Assembly: GCA_030726065.1 (NCBI GenBank)
Contig: JANREK010000035.1
Span: 62,001 to 126,000, forward strand
DNA: 64,000 bases
From: Sediminibacterium sp.
GTDB lineage: Bacteria > Bacteroidota > Bacteroidia > Chitinophagales > Chitinophagaceae
Reading direction: 5' to 3'
Shown: one piece after another, positions 26,902 to 37,116 of the stretch
How positions within the stretch are numbered: the stretch's first letter is position 1
Layout: each line of letters opens with the position of its first letter
Notes under the pieces: generated by a model
What the model was told of the DNA's origin: nothing
The model's database searches: none
Seen by the model: only the letters and a program-made list of their open reading frames with translations
Made by a program: the position numbers and the translations under genes

Positions 26902-28839
26902 TTATAGCACCCCTTTTACAATTTCATCTACCACTGCTGGATCTAAAAGTGTGGAAGTGTCTCCTAAACTTTTCAATTCACCTTCGGCAACCTTGCGAAG
27001 AATGCGACGCATAATTTTTCCGGAACGTGTTTTAGGAAGTCCTGATACAAATTGAATTTTATCTGGCTTTGCAATGGGTCCAATAATTCTTGTCACTGTT
27101 TGCAAAATATCCTTACGAATCATATCGGCAGTGCCATGGGTGTTCTGCCCATGTGATCCAGTATAAATGACGTATGCGTAAATTCCTTGTCCTTTAATAT
27201 CATGTGGGTAACCCACTACCGCACTTTCTACAACACCTGCCTGCATATTAATGGCATTCTCCACTTCGGCAGTTCCTATTCGGTGCCCACTTACATTTAA
27301 TACATCATCCACGCGACCTGTGATTCTAATTTGACCTTGTTCGTTTTTTAATGCACCATCTCCTGTGAAATATAAATTTTCATAGGTGGCAAAATAATTG
27401 GTTCTGCATATTTCATGATCGCCATAAGTGGTTCGCAATGTGGAAGGCCATGGTTGTGTAATACATAAATTACCACGGTATAAACCATCTTCCATCGTAG
27501 TAACTTCCGCTCCTTTATCATCCACTAAAATTGTTTTTACACCTGGTAGTGGATAGGTTGCCCAGCCTGGTTTCCCAGGGGTGATGCCTGCCATATTGGA
27601 AATCATGATACCACCTGTTTCTGTTTGCCACCAGGTGTCAACAATAGGACATTTTTTCTTTCCAATATGCTCATCATACCAATGCCATGCTTCCTCGTTG
27701 ATCGGTTCGCCAACAGTACCTAACACTTTCAAACTACTTAAATCATGTCCTTGCACCGGCCCTAATCCAAATCCCATTAAGGAACGAATTGCAGTAGGCG
27801 CGGTATATAAAATGTTTACTTTGAACTTATCGATGATGTCCCAAAACCTTCCAGCATCTGGGAATGTAGGAATCCCCTCAAACATTAAGGAAGTACCCCC
27901 TGCACTTAAAGGCGCATATACAATATAGCTATGTCCCGTAATCCATCCGATATCTGCGGTACAAAAAAAGATATCATTGGGTTGGTATTGAAAAACATTT
28001 ACAAAAGTATAATTGGTGTAAACCATATATCCAGCAACACTATGCACCACCCCTTTTGGTTTTCCAGTGGAACCAGAAGTATATAAAATAAATAAAGGGT
28101 CTTCTGCATCCATCTCAGCAGCGTCAACATGTGTGATGTCTTGAGATTCTACTTTTTTAATTTCATCCTCCCACCAAACATCACGGCCTTTTAACATGGA
28201 TACTGCTGTTCGGGTACGTGTGCAAACAATAACGCGTTTCATTGTTTTATTTCCGATCAAAGCATCATCAATGACGGACTTTAATGGAATATCTTTCGCT
28301 CCGCGATAAGCGCCATCGCAGGTAATAATAAATTCAGCTTGTGCATCCTCTAATCTGTCCGCAATACTTTGTGCCGAGAAACCGCCAAAAATAACACTAT
28401 GAATGGCACCAATACGCGCACAAGCCAATACGGCAATGGCTAGTTCAGGAATCATACCCATATAAATACAAACACGGTCTCCTTTTTTTACGCCATTATT
28501 ATAAAGTACTTGTGCAAATTGACAAACTTTTAAATGTAGCTGTTTGTAGGTAATAATGCGATGGTGTTCCTCGGGGTCATTCGGTTCCCAAATTAATGCG
28601 GGCGTATCGCCTTTTTTTTCAAGATGTCGATCAATACAATTTTCGGTAATATTTAATTTTCCGCCTTTGAACCATTCAATTTTAGGTTCCTTAAAATTCC
28701 ATTCAGAAACAGTATCCCATTTTTTTCGCCATGTAAAATGTTCGGCAATTTCACCCCAAAATTTTTCTGGTTCGGCAATACTTTTCTTATAGGCTTCGTG
28801 GTAGTTGTCTAAATTTTTAATTTGGTAAGGGTAGCTCAT
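26902..28839 (-). CDS. acs: Acetyl-CoA synthetase (acetate-CoA ligase)
   Basis: Activates acetate to acetyl-CoA through acetyl-AMP. At 645 residues it is canonical. Motifs in order are VIFGGFSAQSIADR, the P-loop YTSGSTGKPKGVVHS, TWWQTETGG, and the C-terminal lysine motif KTRSGKIMRR, whose Lys is the usual acetylation site controlling activity. A TAAATTTG box lies 29 bases before the ATG, in the divergent gap shared with the MHS transporter gene; the transporter could carry an organic acid, though that is inference. Confidence 0.97.
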   Translation of the reverse strand: MSYPYQIKNLDNYHEAYKKSIAEPEKFWGEIAEHFTWRKKWDTVSEWNFKEPKIEWFKGGKLNITENCIDRHLEKKGDTPALIWEPNDPEEHHRIITYKQLHLKVCQFAQVLYNNGVKKGDRVCIYMGMIPELAIAVLACARIGAIHSVIFGGFSAQSIADRLEDAQAEFIITCDGAYRGAKDIPLKSVIDDALIGNKTMKRVIVCTRTRTAVSMLKGRDVWWEDEIKKVESQDITHVDAAEMDAEDPLFILYTSGSTGKPKGVVHSVAGYMVYTNYTFVNVFQYQPNDIFFCTADIGWITGHSYIVYAPLSAGGTSLMFEGIPTFPDAGRFWDIIDKFKVNILYTAPTAIRSLMGFGLGPVQGHDLSSLKVLGTVGEPINEEAWHWYDEHIGKKKCPIVDTWWQTETGGIMISNMAGITPGKPGWATYPLPGVKTILVDDKGAEVTTMEDGLYRGNLCITQPWPSTLRTTYGDHEICRTNYFATYENLYFTGDGALKNEQGQIRITGRVDDVLNVSGHRIGTAEVENAINMQAGVVESAVVGYPHDIKGQGIYAYVIYTGSHGQNTHGTADMIRKDILQTVTRIIGPIAKPDKIQFVSGLPKTRSGKIMRRILRKVAEGELKSLGDTSTLLDPAVVDEIVKGVL

Positions 28840-28867
28840 AGCGAATCGTTGTATAAATAATGATACC

Positions 28868-28875
28868 CAAATTTA
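28868..28875 (-). promoter_or_regulatory. -7 box (TAAATTTG) of acs
   Basis: Exact TAnnTTTG match on the minus strand, 28 bases from the acs ATG at 28839. It implies a leader of about 24 bases. Confidence 0.5.
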
Positions 28876-28928
28876 CATTTTTCAGTTTAAATTATTAACT
28901 TGAATATTCACTTGCAACTAATTAAATT

Positions 28929-30533
28929 ATGATTCAAGAAAAAAAACAAAGTAGCATTGCTTTTGTTATTGGCGCGTCTTCGGTGGGTACCTTAATTGAA
29001 TGGTATGATTTTTACATATTTGGGATGTTGGCAACTATTATTTCAAAACAATTTTTTCCTGCAGATGCAGGAACCGCAGCGCTATTAAGTACTTTGGCCA
29101 TATTTGCTGCAGGCTTTATCGTTCGGCCTTTTGGGGCGTTGGTTTTTGGAAGATTAGGCGATTTGATTGGCCGCAAACACACTTTTTTATTGACATTAGT
29201 CATTATGGGTGGATCCACTTTTGCGATTGGACTTGTTCCAGGTTATGCAACTATTGGATGGGCTGCACCTATTTTAGTATTAATTCTACGTTTGTTACAA
29301 GGATTGGCTTTGGGAGGCGAATATGGTGGCGCAGCTACCTATGTAGCTGAACACGCGCCTAAAGGACAAAGAGGTTTTTGGACCAGTTGGATTCAAACCA
29401 CCGCCACCTTAGGTTTGTTTTTAGCCTTAGGGGTAATCATATTGATTAGATCAAGTCAAGGAGTTGAAAAATTTAGTGCAGAGTGGGGTGGATGGAGATA
29501 TCCTTTTTGGATTTCCTTATTGTTGGTGGGCGTATCTATTTTAATTAGAATGCGCATGAGCGAGTCGCCCATGTTTTCAAAATTAAAAACCGAAGGGAAA
29601 ACTTCGGTGAATCCATTAAAGGAAAGTTTTGGGCAAAAGGGAAATTTTAAAATGGTTTTGTTGGCCTTGTTTGGCGCTGTGATGGGACAAGGCGTAGTTT
29701 GGTATACAGGGCAGTTTTATGCGCAAAGTTTTATTGAAACAGTTTGTAAGGTTGAATTTATACAATCACGAAATTTAATGTTGTGGGCCATATTAATGGC
29801 GACACCATGCTTTGTTTTATTTGGATGGTTGAGTGATAAAGTGGGAAGAAAATGGATTATGCTCATTGGAATGTTGGCAGCTGTGCTAACTTACCGACCT
29901 ATTTATAAACAATTTTTAAGTTTGACGAGTGCGAAAAATAGAATTGAAAAAATTGATTTGGCCAAAATAACGGCTAGTGAACCAAAAGTGGTGACAGATG
30001 CAAAGGAGACCACTAAAATATATGTTACACAAATATTTGATACTGCCTATACGGATGGTGCACATTTCAAATATATCAAAACGGACACCTTACTTTTAAC
30101 CGCAGCATATGATGCCAACTTGAAAATGGATGCATTGAATCCTAGTTTAGTTGTTTCAAAATCGGTGAAACCAAATGTGGTGATTGAAAAAACAATGGAT
30201 GATGCTACTTATTGGAATTTAATTTGGTTGGTATTTATACAAATTGTTTATGTAACCATGGTGTATGGTCCAATTGCTGCTTTCTTGGTGGAAATGTTCC
30301 CTACCAAAATCAGGTATACTTCCATGTCATTGCCTTATCATATTGGTAATGGGGTATTTGGCGGATTAGTACCTTTTTTAGGAACATTGATTGTTGAGTT
30401 TACCAAATCACCGGAATCGCCTATGGGAGATGCCTTGGCTGGATTATGGTATCCAATAGGGGTGGCCAGTGTTTGTTTAATTATTGGCGTGTTTTATTTA
30501 AGTAACAAAATTGATAAAAATGTAATGGACTAG
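28929..30533 (+). CDS. MHS-family MFS transporter with a 100-residue extra loop
   Basis: A 534-residue major-facilitator transporter of the metabolite:H+ symporter branch (ProP/KgtP type). The N-terminus has SVGTLIEWYDFYIFG, then FGRLGDLIGRKHTF (the MFS motif A) and LQGLALGGEYGGAATYVAEHAP, all typical. Family members are usually about 430-450 residues. Here a hydrophilic insert of about 100 residues (about 322-424, starting after GMLAAVLTYRPIY) separates two late helices. It is rich in Lys/Thr/Asp and looks folded rather than repetitive. The gene is followed after 44 bases by a small membrane protein gene. The substrate is unknown. Confidence 0.88.
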   Translation: MIQEKKQSSIAFVIGASSVGTLIEWYDFYIFGMLATIISKQFFPADAGTAALLSTLAIFAAGFIVRPFGALVFGRLGDLIGRKHTFLLTLVIMGGSTFAIGLVPGYATIGWAAPILVLILRLLQGLALGGEYGGAATYVAEHAPKGQRGFWTSWIQTTATLGLFLALGVIILIRSSQGVEKFSAEWGGWRYPFWISLLLVGVSILIRMRMSESPMFSKLKTEGKTSVNPLKESFGQKGNFKMVLLALFGAVMGQGVVWYTGQFYAQSFIETVCKVEFIQSRNLMLWAILMATPCFVLFGWLSDKVGRKWIMLIGMLAAVLTYRPIYKQFLSLTSAKNRIEKIDLAKITASEPKVVTDAKETTKIYVTQIFDTAYTDGAHFKYIKTDTLLLTAAYDANLKMDALNPSLVVSKSVKPNVVIEKTMDDATYWNLIWLVFIQIVYVTMVYGPIAAFLVEMFPTKIRYTSMSLPYHIGNGVFGGLVPFLGTLIVEFTKSPESPMGDALAGLWYPIGVASVCLIIGVFYLSNKIDKNVMD

Positions 30534-30577
30534 CTTAATCAAATAAGTAATTCATTTACTAAAAAAATAGAATCTTT

Positions 30578-30829
30578 ATGAATGCAGTTAAAAAATCATT
30601 AGGTTATGTGTGGATGCTAATGGCACCTGCCTTAATTTGTTTTTTAGTTTACCAAGCAGTGGAAAAAATTTCAGCAGCGTCTGAAATACAAAGATCGAAT
30701 GTTGCTTTACAATGGGTAATTATATTACTTGTCTTTACACCTATTTGTGTTGGTTTTTTCATTTTTGGAAAATATGCAATTTCGAATGAGTATGCACATT
30801 TGCCTGAATCATCTACCGAGATAGAATAA
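30578..30829 (+). CDS. Small two-helix membrane protein next to the MHS transporter
   Basis: An 83-residue protein with helices at about 8-26 and 46-66 and an acidic tail ending SSTEIE. It resembles the small, uncharacterised two-helix proteins that often accompany MHS transporters in Bacteroidota, but I cannot name the family with certainty. Its position 44 bases behind the transporter suggests co-expression and perhaps an accessory subunit; this is inference. Confidence 0.7.
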   Translation: MNAVKKSLGYVWMLMAPALICFLVYQAVEKISAASEIQRSNVALQWVIILLVFTPICVGFFIFGKYAISNEYAHLPESSTEIE

Positions 30830-30859
30830 GTATTTTATAGTCATTTAAGGATAGTTACT

Positions 30860-30867
30860 TATTTTTG
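30860..30867 (+). promoter_or_regulatory. -7 box (TATTTTTG) three bases before the ABC ATPase start
   Basis: Exact TAnnTTTG match followed by atc and then the ATG at 30871. It implies a leaderless transcript and also rules out the TTG at 30865 as the start. Confidence 0.55.
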
Positions 30868-30870
30868 ATC

Positions 30871-31575
30871 ATGTCTTTAACAGTAAGTCAAATAAGTAAA
30901 ACTTTTGGCGCTTCAATCGCAGTCGACAATATCTCCTTCACGATTCAGACAGGGGAAGTAGTTGGTTTTTTAGGACCCAATGGTGCCGGAAAATCAACAA
31001 CAATGAAAATGATTGTCGGCTTTTTACAAGCAGATAAAGGAACCATTGCCTTGAATGGAATTAGTTACGAGCAGGATGCGGTGAAGTATAAAAAAATGAT
31101 TGGCTACCTGCCTGAATCAAATGCTTTATATGAGGATATGTATGTGAAGGAATATTTAAGTTTTATTGCAGCAGGGCATGAAATTAAAAATCCAACAAAT
31201 CGCATTCAGGAAGTGATCGAACAAACGGGATTAGGTTTGATGCAAACAAAAAAAATTAATCAGCTTTCAAAAGGGTATAAGCAAAGAGTTGGGATGGCTG
31301 CCGCAATTATTCATTCCCCGATACTTTTAATATTGGATGAGCCCACTGCAGGTTTGGATCCCAATCAATTAACGGAAATAAGAGCGCTTATAAAATCTTT
31401 AAGCGCAAACGCAATGATTTTATTTTCAACGCATATTTTACAAGAAGTCACCGCAATATGTGATCGAGTGTTAGTATTGAATAAGGGGAAATTGGTTGCC
31501 AATGATGGCATTGCCGCTTTAGCGCAAAAACACGAAGCAGGTTTGGAAGAAATTTTCAAAATGCTTACCCATTAA
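30871..31575 (+). CDS. ABC transporter ATP-binding protein (GldA/CcmA-like)
   Basis: A 234-residue ATPase subunit. It has the Walker A motif GPNGAGKST, signature LSKGYKQR, Walker B LLILDEP with the following D-loop, and the switch His in FSTHIL. It resembles the ATPases of ABC-2 exporters, including GldA of the gliding machinery, but lacks the longer C-terminus of GldA-like proteins. No permease gene is next to it; eno follows on the same strand after 68 bases. It may pair with a permease encoded elsewhere. The start is taken as the ATG at 30871, not the TTG at 30865. Confidence 0.88.
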   Translation: MSLTVSQISKTFGASIAVDNISFTIQTGEVVGFLGPNGAGKSTTMKMIVGFLQADKGTIALNGISYEQDAVKYKKMIGYLPESNALYEDMYVKEYLSFIAAGHEIKNPTNRIQEVIEQTGLGLMQTKKINQLSKGYKQRVGMAAAIIHSPILLILDEPTAGLDPNQLTEIRALIKSLSANAMILFSTHILQEVTAICDRVLVLNKGKLVANDGIAALAQKHEAGLEEIFKMLTH

Positions 31576-31589
31576 AAAAAAGGGTGTAA

Positions 31590-32936
<1,347 letters not shown>

Positions 32937-33021
32937 TTAAAAGGCTTTTAATTTTTAAAGTCTTTATCATAAAAGGTTGGCGTATTATTAGAACTACACT
33001 AATTTTACTACAACCTTTTTT

Positions 33022-33339
33022 ATGCAATTTTTGAAAAAAATAACCCCTTTTATTGCCAATCGATATTTTGTCGTGGCCGTTGGTTTTTTTGTGTGGATGC
33101 TGTTTTTTGATCAAAGAGATTTTTTTCAGCAAAGCCAAAGAACCGGGGAATTAAAAAAAGTGGAAGCTGCTAAAAAATATTACCAAGACGAAATTGAAAA
33201 AACAAAGAAGCAATTAAATAATTTGCAAAACAATCCTGCCTCCGTTGAAAAATATGCACGTGAAAGATATTTATTAAGACGTGAGGGGGAAGAAGTTTAT
33301 TTGTTTGAAGATACCATGCCTGCACAACCCAAAAAATGA
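33022..33339 (+). CDS. FtsB/DivIC-like septum protein
   Basis: A 105-residue bitopic protein with one membrane helix (about 14-30), a coiled coil (about 36-72, KVEAAKKYYQDEIEKTKKQLNNL), and a C-terminal segment KYARERYLLRREGEEVYLFED typical of the DivIC/FtsB family. It would stabilise the FtsL/FtsQ divisome complex in the periplasm. The end overlaps nth by 4 bases (ATGA), which suggests translational coupling. Confidence 0.88.
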   Translation: MQFLKKITPFIANRYFVVAVGFFVWMLFFDQRDFFQQSQRTGELKKVEAAKKYYQDEIEKTKKQLNNLQNNPASVEKYARERYLLRREGEEVYLFEDTMPAQPKK

Positions 33340-33992
33340 CAAAGAAGGAAAGGTATTTAGAAGTGCTCAATTATTTTCAGCAACAAATGCCGATTGCTGA
33401 AACCGAATTAACGTACGAAAGTCCATTTCAATTATTGGTGGCTGTTATTTTATCAGCACAATGCACGGATAAGCGCGTTAATGAAACTACGCCCTCTATT
33501 TTTAAAAAATTCCCTTCACCGGAGACCATGGCGCTTGCGCAATTTGATGACTTATTTCCTTTGGTTAAAAGTATTTCCTATCCAAACAATAAGACAAAGC
33601 ATTTAATTGGGATGAGTCAATTGTTACTCAAAAACTTTAATGGCGAAGTGCCCATGACTATTGATGTATTAGTTACCCTTCCTGGGGTGGGTCGTAAAAC
33701 GGCTAATGTAATTACGAGTGTCATTGATCAACAACCCAATATGGCTGTGGATACGCATGTATATAGGGTGAGTAGAAGAATCGGCTTGGTTCCCACGACA
33801 GCAACAACGCCCTTGGCTGTAGAAAAAGAATTAATCAAACATATTCCAACCCAACAAGTACATACCGCACACCATTGGCTAATATTACATGGGAGGTACA
33901 CTTGTTTGGCAAGAAGTCCAAAGTGTGCATTATGCGGTATTCTTCCATTTTGTAAAGAAGGTACTAAAAACAAAAAAGCCTCCTCCGAATAA
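33336..33992 (+). CDS. nth: Endonuclease III
   Basis: A DNA glycosylase/AP lyase that removes oxidised pyrimidines. It has 218 residues with the HhH motif LVTLPGVGRKTANVI (catalytic Lys in GRKTA), the catalytic Asp in AVDTHVYRV, and the four cluster cysteines in CLARSPKCALCGILPFC (C-x6-C-x2-C-x5-C). It overlaps the FtsB-like gene by 4 bases. The last codons (KKASSE) and stop also form one arm of the korA terminator hairpin. Confidence 0.97.
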   Translation: MTKKERYLEVLNYFQQQMPIAETELTYESPFQLLVAVILSAQCTDKRVNETTPSIFKKFPSPETMALAQFDDLFPLVKSISYPNNKTKHLIGMSQLLLKNFNGEVPMTIDVLVTLPGVGRKTANVITSVIDQQPNMAVDTHVYRVSRRIGLVPTTATTPLAVEKELIKHIPTQQVHTAHHWLILHGRYTCLARSPKCALCGILPFCKEGTKNKKASSE

Positions 33993-34008
33993 TCGAAGAA
34001 AGCTTTTT
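33973..34008 (-). terminator. korA terminator overlapping the nth 3' end
   Basis: On the minus strand all 16 positions of the stem pair (aaaaagctttcttcga with tcggaggaggcttttt, loop ttat) if three G-U pairs are allowed; a T-run follows. Read on the plus strand the same three positions are C-A mismatches, so the hairpin is built for the minus-strand korA transcript. The left arm is inside the nth coding sequence. Confidence 0.75.
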
Positions 34009-34027
34009 AAATTTCAATGAAGTATTC

Positions 34028-35872
34028 TTAGAATAACTTTTCTATTTCCGCTACTAATTCATGTTTTGCAATTGGGCTACCCATGATTCTATTAAATCCT
34101 TTTGCGTCAACAAAATATTTATCTCTAATAATTTTAATCAATTGGCCATTATTAATTTCAGGAATTAATACGGTTTCAAAATTTTTCAAAATATCGCCTA
34201 AGTTTCTAGGGAAGGGGCGTACATATTTTATATGTGCATGACTCACATCTTTCCCTTTTTCTTGTAATTCTTGTACCGCACTTTTAATGGTACCGTAAGT
34301 GGATCCCCAGCCTAATACCAATATTTTACCTTTCTCTTTTCCGCTATCAATGGTTTGCAAAGGAATGTAATCAGCAATTTTTTCTACTTTCGCTTCTCTT
34401 GTTTTTACCATGAACTCATGGTTATCTGAATCATAGCTTATATTACCAGTTTCCGCTTGTTTTTCCAAACCACCAATACGGTGTTCTAATCCTGGTGTAC
34501 CAGGTATCGCCCATGGTCTTGCTAATTTTTCATTTCTTTTATATGGAAGGAATTTTTCTTCCCCTTCGTCTAAACCTGTTTTAAAATGCACTTCAATTTT
34601 AGGTAGCTCACTTGCAGTAGGATATTTCCATGGTTCAGCACCATTGGCAATATAACCATCACTTAATAATATAACTGGTGTCATGTGCTCAATTGCAATA
34701 CGCACTGCTTCAAATGCCATTTCAAAACAATGACTTGGTGTTGAAGCTGCAATTACAGGAATAGGTGCTTCCCCATTTCTTCCATAATAAGCCTGCATCA
34801 AATCACTTTGTTCTGTTTTGGTTGGTAAACCTGTTGAAGGTCCACCTCTTTGAATATTTACAATAACTAAAGGAATCTCTAACATCATGGCTAAACCTAA
34901 TGCTTCAGTTTTTAAAGCCATACCTGGTCCCGAAGTGGTTGTTAAACCAATCGATCCACCATAGCTAGCACCAATAGCCGCAGAAATACCCGCAATTTCA
35001 TCTTCTGCTTGGAAAGTACGAATACCAAAGTTTTTATACTTACTTAATTCATGTAAAATATCGGTAGCCGGTGTAATTGGGTAAGATCCCAAAAATAAGG
35101 GTAGGCCACTTTTTTGAGCACCAGCAATTAATCCCATTGATAAAGCTTGGTTACCCATAATACTACGGTAATGACCAGGCTCCATTTTAGATTTCTCCAC
35201 CTTGTATCTAGTGGTAAATAATTCTGCGGTTTCGCCATAAAAATAACCCGCTTTTAATACATCAACGTTGCTATTAAAAATGGTAGGTTTTTTACCAAAC
35301 TTATCTTTTAAAAATTCAATCGTTGTTTCCAAGTTTCTATTGTAAATCCAATAGATTAAGCCTAGTACAAACATATTCTTCGCACGGTCTCTTTCTTTAT
35401 TTCCTAATTCAGTATATTCTTTTAAAGCTTCACGTGTTAATTTAGTTACATCTACTTTCACTAATTCATAACCATCCAAACTGCCATCTTCCAATGGATT
35501 TACGCCATCAGTATAAGCGGCTAATCTTAAGTTTTTGGTATCAAAGCCTTCTAAGTTTGCAATAATTTTTCCGCCTTTTTTTAATCCCTTTAAATTTACT
35601 TTTAAAGCAGCGGCATTCATTGCAACTAATACATCACAAACATCACCAGGTGTATAAACACGATTTGAACTAAAGTGAATTTGAAAACCACTTACTCCAG
35701 GAACGGTTCCTAATGGTGCTCTAATTTCTGCAGGGAAGTCAGGAAAAGTTGCTAAATCAATACCTAATAGTGCAGTATTGTTAGTGAATTGCTGACCTGT
35801 TAATTGCATACCGTCACCACTATCACCAGCAAACTTTATTACCACATCCTGTAAAACCACTTCATTTTGCAT
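34028..35872 (-). CDS. korA: 2-oxoacid:ferredoxin oxidoreductase alpha subunit, KorA-type
   Basis: Alpha subunit of a 2-oxoglutarate (or related 2-oxoacid) ferredoxin oxidoreductase, with the gamma domain fused at the N-terminus. Of 614 residues, about 8-190 are the gamma domain (VIKFAGDSGDGMQLTGQQF) and the rest is the pyrimidine-binding alpha domain (TTTSGPGMALKTEALGL, QRGGPSTGLPTKTEQSDL). The thiamine-binding beta subunit, normally just downstream, is missing: the next gene is the convergent nth. It must be encoded elsewhere. A TACCTTCG box lies 19 bases before the ATG. Confidence 0.92.
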   Translation of the reverse strand: MQNEVVLQDVVIKFAGDSGDGMQLTGQQFTNNTALLGIDLATFPDFPAEIRAPLGTVPGVSGFQIHFSSNRVYTPGDVCDVLVAMNAAALKVNLKGLKKGGKIIANLEGFDTKNLRLAAYTDGVNPLEDGSLDGYELVKVDVTKLTREALKEYTELGNKERDRAKNMFVLGLIYWIYNRNLETTIEFLKDKFGKKPTIFNSNVDVLKAGYFYGETAELFTTRYKVEKSKMEPGHYRSIMGNQALSMGLIAGAQKSGLPLFLGSYPITPATDILHELSKYKNFGIRTFQAEDEIAGISAAIGASYGGSIGLTTTSGPGMALKTEALGLAMMLEIPLVIVNIQRGGPSTGLPTKTEQSDLMQAYYGRNGEAPIPVIAASTPSHCFEMAFEAVRIAIEHMTPVILLSDGYIANGAEPWKYPTASELPKIEVHFKTGLDEGEEKFLPYKRNEKLARPWAIPGTPGLEHRIGGLEKQAETGNISYDSDNHEFMVKTREAKVEKIADYIPLQTIDSGKEKGKILVLGWGSTYGTIKSAVQELQEKGKDVSHAHIKYVRPFPRNLGDILKNFETVLIPEINNGQLIKIIRDKYFVDAKGFNRIMGSPIAKHELVAEIEKLF

Positions 35873-36201
35873 ATAATCTTAAATTTGAGCACGAAGGTAC
35901 AAATCGTCGGCTTAAAATGGCTATTTTTTGACATTTTATTCTGCTTTTCTGAACTAAGTTTGCGCCTTCAATCACCCCCATTTATGCCCTTTGCCCTGCT
36001 TTTTTATTACTTCATCGCTTTTTTAGGAAATATTAGCCCTTTTTTTGATGTGAAATTAACCGGAACCCACCCCAAAACAGAAATAAATAAGTGGGGATAA
36101 AAACCATTTACTTGAGTTTTGATGATGGACCCTTAACTTTTTTTTAGATATTTAGTTAAAACAATTATGTAATTTTGTATTATTAATAAAATCAATTAAT
36201 T
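35873..36201. other. Divergent intergenic region korA / YccA-like gene
   Basis: A 329-base gap. It holds the korA -7-like box TACCTTCG (35892-35899, minus) and the YccA-like gene -7 box TAATTTTG (36170-36177, plus). A weak cccac/gtggg inverted pair lies near 36067-36096. The 77-codon plus-strand frame at 35867-36100 has no recognisable domain and starts inside korA, so I do not call it a gene. Nothing else stands out. Confidence 0.5.
36170..36177 (+). promoter_or_regulatory. -7 box (TAATTTTG) of the YccA-like gene
   Basis: Exact TAnnTTTG match 24 bases before the ATG at 36202; the implied leader is about 20 bases. Confidence 0.5.
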
Positions 36202-36969
36202 ATGGCAATGTTTAAATCTAGCAATCCAACGCTAACTGCAAAAATTTTTGATAAAAGTTTGCATGAAAATGCGAGTGCATTTGGTGTGATGAGTATTCGC
36301 GGCACGATGAATAAGTTTGGATTTTTATTATTGATGGTAATGGCTTCGGCGATGTATGTTTGGAATGTTTATGCGGAAGGCAATGTGTCAACAGCAACCA
36401 CTTTAATGATAGGGGGTGCTATTGGCGGTTTTGTTTTAGCGATAGTGATGATATTTAAACCTACTTGGGCTGGTTATATTGCACCTGCCTATGGTATTTT
36501 AGAAGGTTTGTTTATTGGGGGCATTAGTGCTTTTTTTAATGCGATGTTTCAAAAGTCGTATCCAAATATTGTATTGCATGCGGTGGGCTTAACCTTGGGT
36601 GTTGCATTAGCGATGTTTTTATTATATAACTTTAGAGTGATTAGTGTGACCAATCGTTTGCGTTCCATTATTATGTCAGCGACCTTGGGTATTGGCTTGT
36701 TTTATTTAATTGTTTGGATATTGGGTATGTTTGGCGTAGATATGGGCTTCGCGTTTGATAGCTCTCCATTAAGTATTGGTATCAGTTTGTTTATTGTGGG
36801 AATAGCTGCACTCAACTTGCTGTTAGATTTTGATTCTATTGAAAAAGCAGCTGAAATGGGGGCGCCAAAGTATATGGAGTGGTATAGTGCTTTTGGTTTG
36901 TTAGTTACTTTAGTATGGTTATACCTTGAAATCTTGAGATTATTGAGCAAGTTAAATTCGAAAGATTAA
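36202..36969 (+). CDS. Bax inhibitor-1/YccA family membrane protein
   Basis: A 255-residue protein with a cytoplasmic N-terminus of about 45 residues and seven membrane helices. The C-terminal signature includes LLLDFDSIEKAAEMGAPKYMEWYSAFG, the conserved Asp-containing loop of the family. In bacteria these proteins behave as pH-sensitive calcium leak channels or interact with the FtsH protease; neither role can be shown here. It has its own promoter and terminator. Confidence 0.93.
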   Translation: MAMFKSSNPTLTAKIFDKSLHENASAFGVMSIRGTMNKFGFLLLMVMASAMYVWNVYAEGNVSTATTLMIGGAIGGFVLAIVMIFKPTWAGYIAPAYGILEGLFIGGISAFFNAMFQKSYPNIVLHAVGLTLGVALAMFLLYNFRVISVTNRLRSIIMSATLGIGLFYLIVWILGMFGVDMGFAFDSSPLSIGISLFIVGIAALNLLLDFDSIEKAAEMGAPKYMEWYSAFGLLVTLVWLYLEILRLLSKLNSKD

Positions 36970-36993
36970 TCGCAACCTGCTTTTATAATATTT

Positions 36994-37022
36994 ACAGTCC
37001 CGGGTAGAACACTCGGGACTGT
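36994..37022 (+). terminator. Rho-independent terminator of the YccA-like gene
   Basis: Perfect 9-base arms acagtcccg and cgggactgt, with a further g-t/a-c pair inside, followed by tttatttt. It lies 25 bases after the stop. Confidence 0.85.
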
Positions 37023-37116
37023 TTTATTTTACAGCGGCCTATTTTATTGCTATGACATTAGCATCGACGCCTTTACTTGTTCAATGAATTCATTTTTTAG
37101 CTGTTATTAAAATTGG

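Noticed and set aside
30865-30870. TTG start of the ABC ATPase given by the track
   Set aside because: The TTG is part of the -7 box; the ATG at 30871 is the family-like start.
32937-32980. Weak inverted repeat after eno (aaaggctttt / aaagtcttt)
   Set aside because: Needs a bulge and a G-U pair and has no T-run; not good enough to call a terminator.
35867-36100. 77-codon plus-strand ORF between korA and the YccA-like gene
   Set aside because: It starts inside korA, has no recognisable domain, and covers the korA promoter region; composition looks like AT-rich chance coding.
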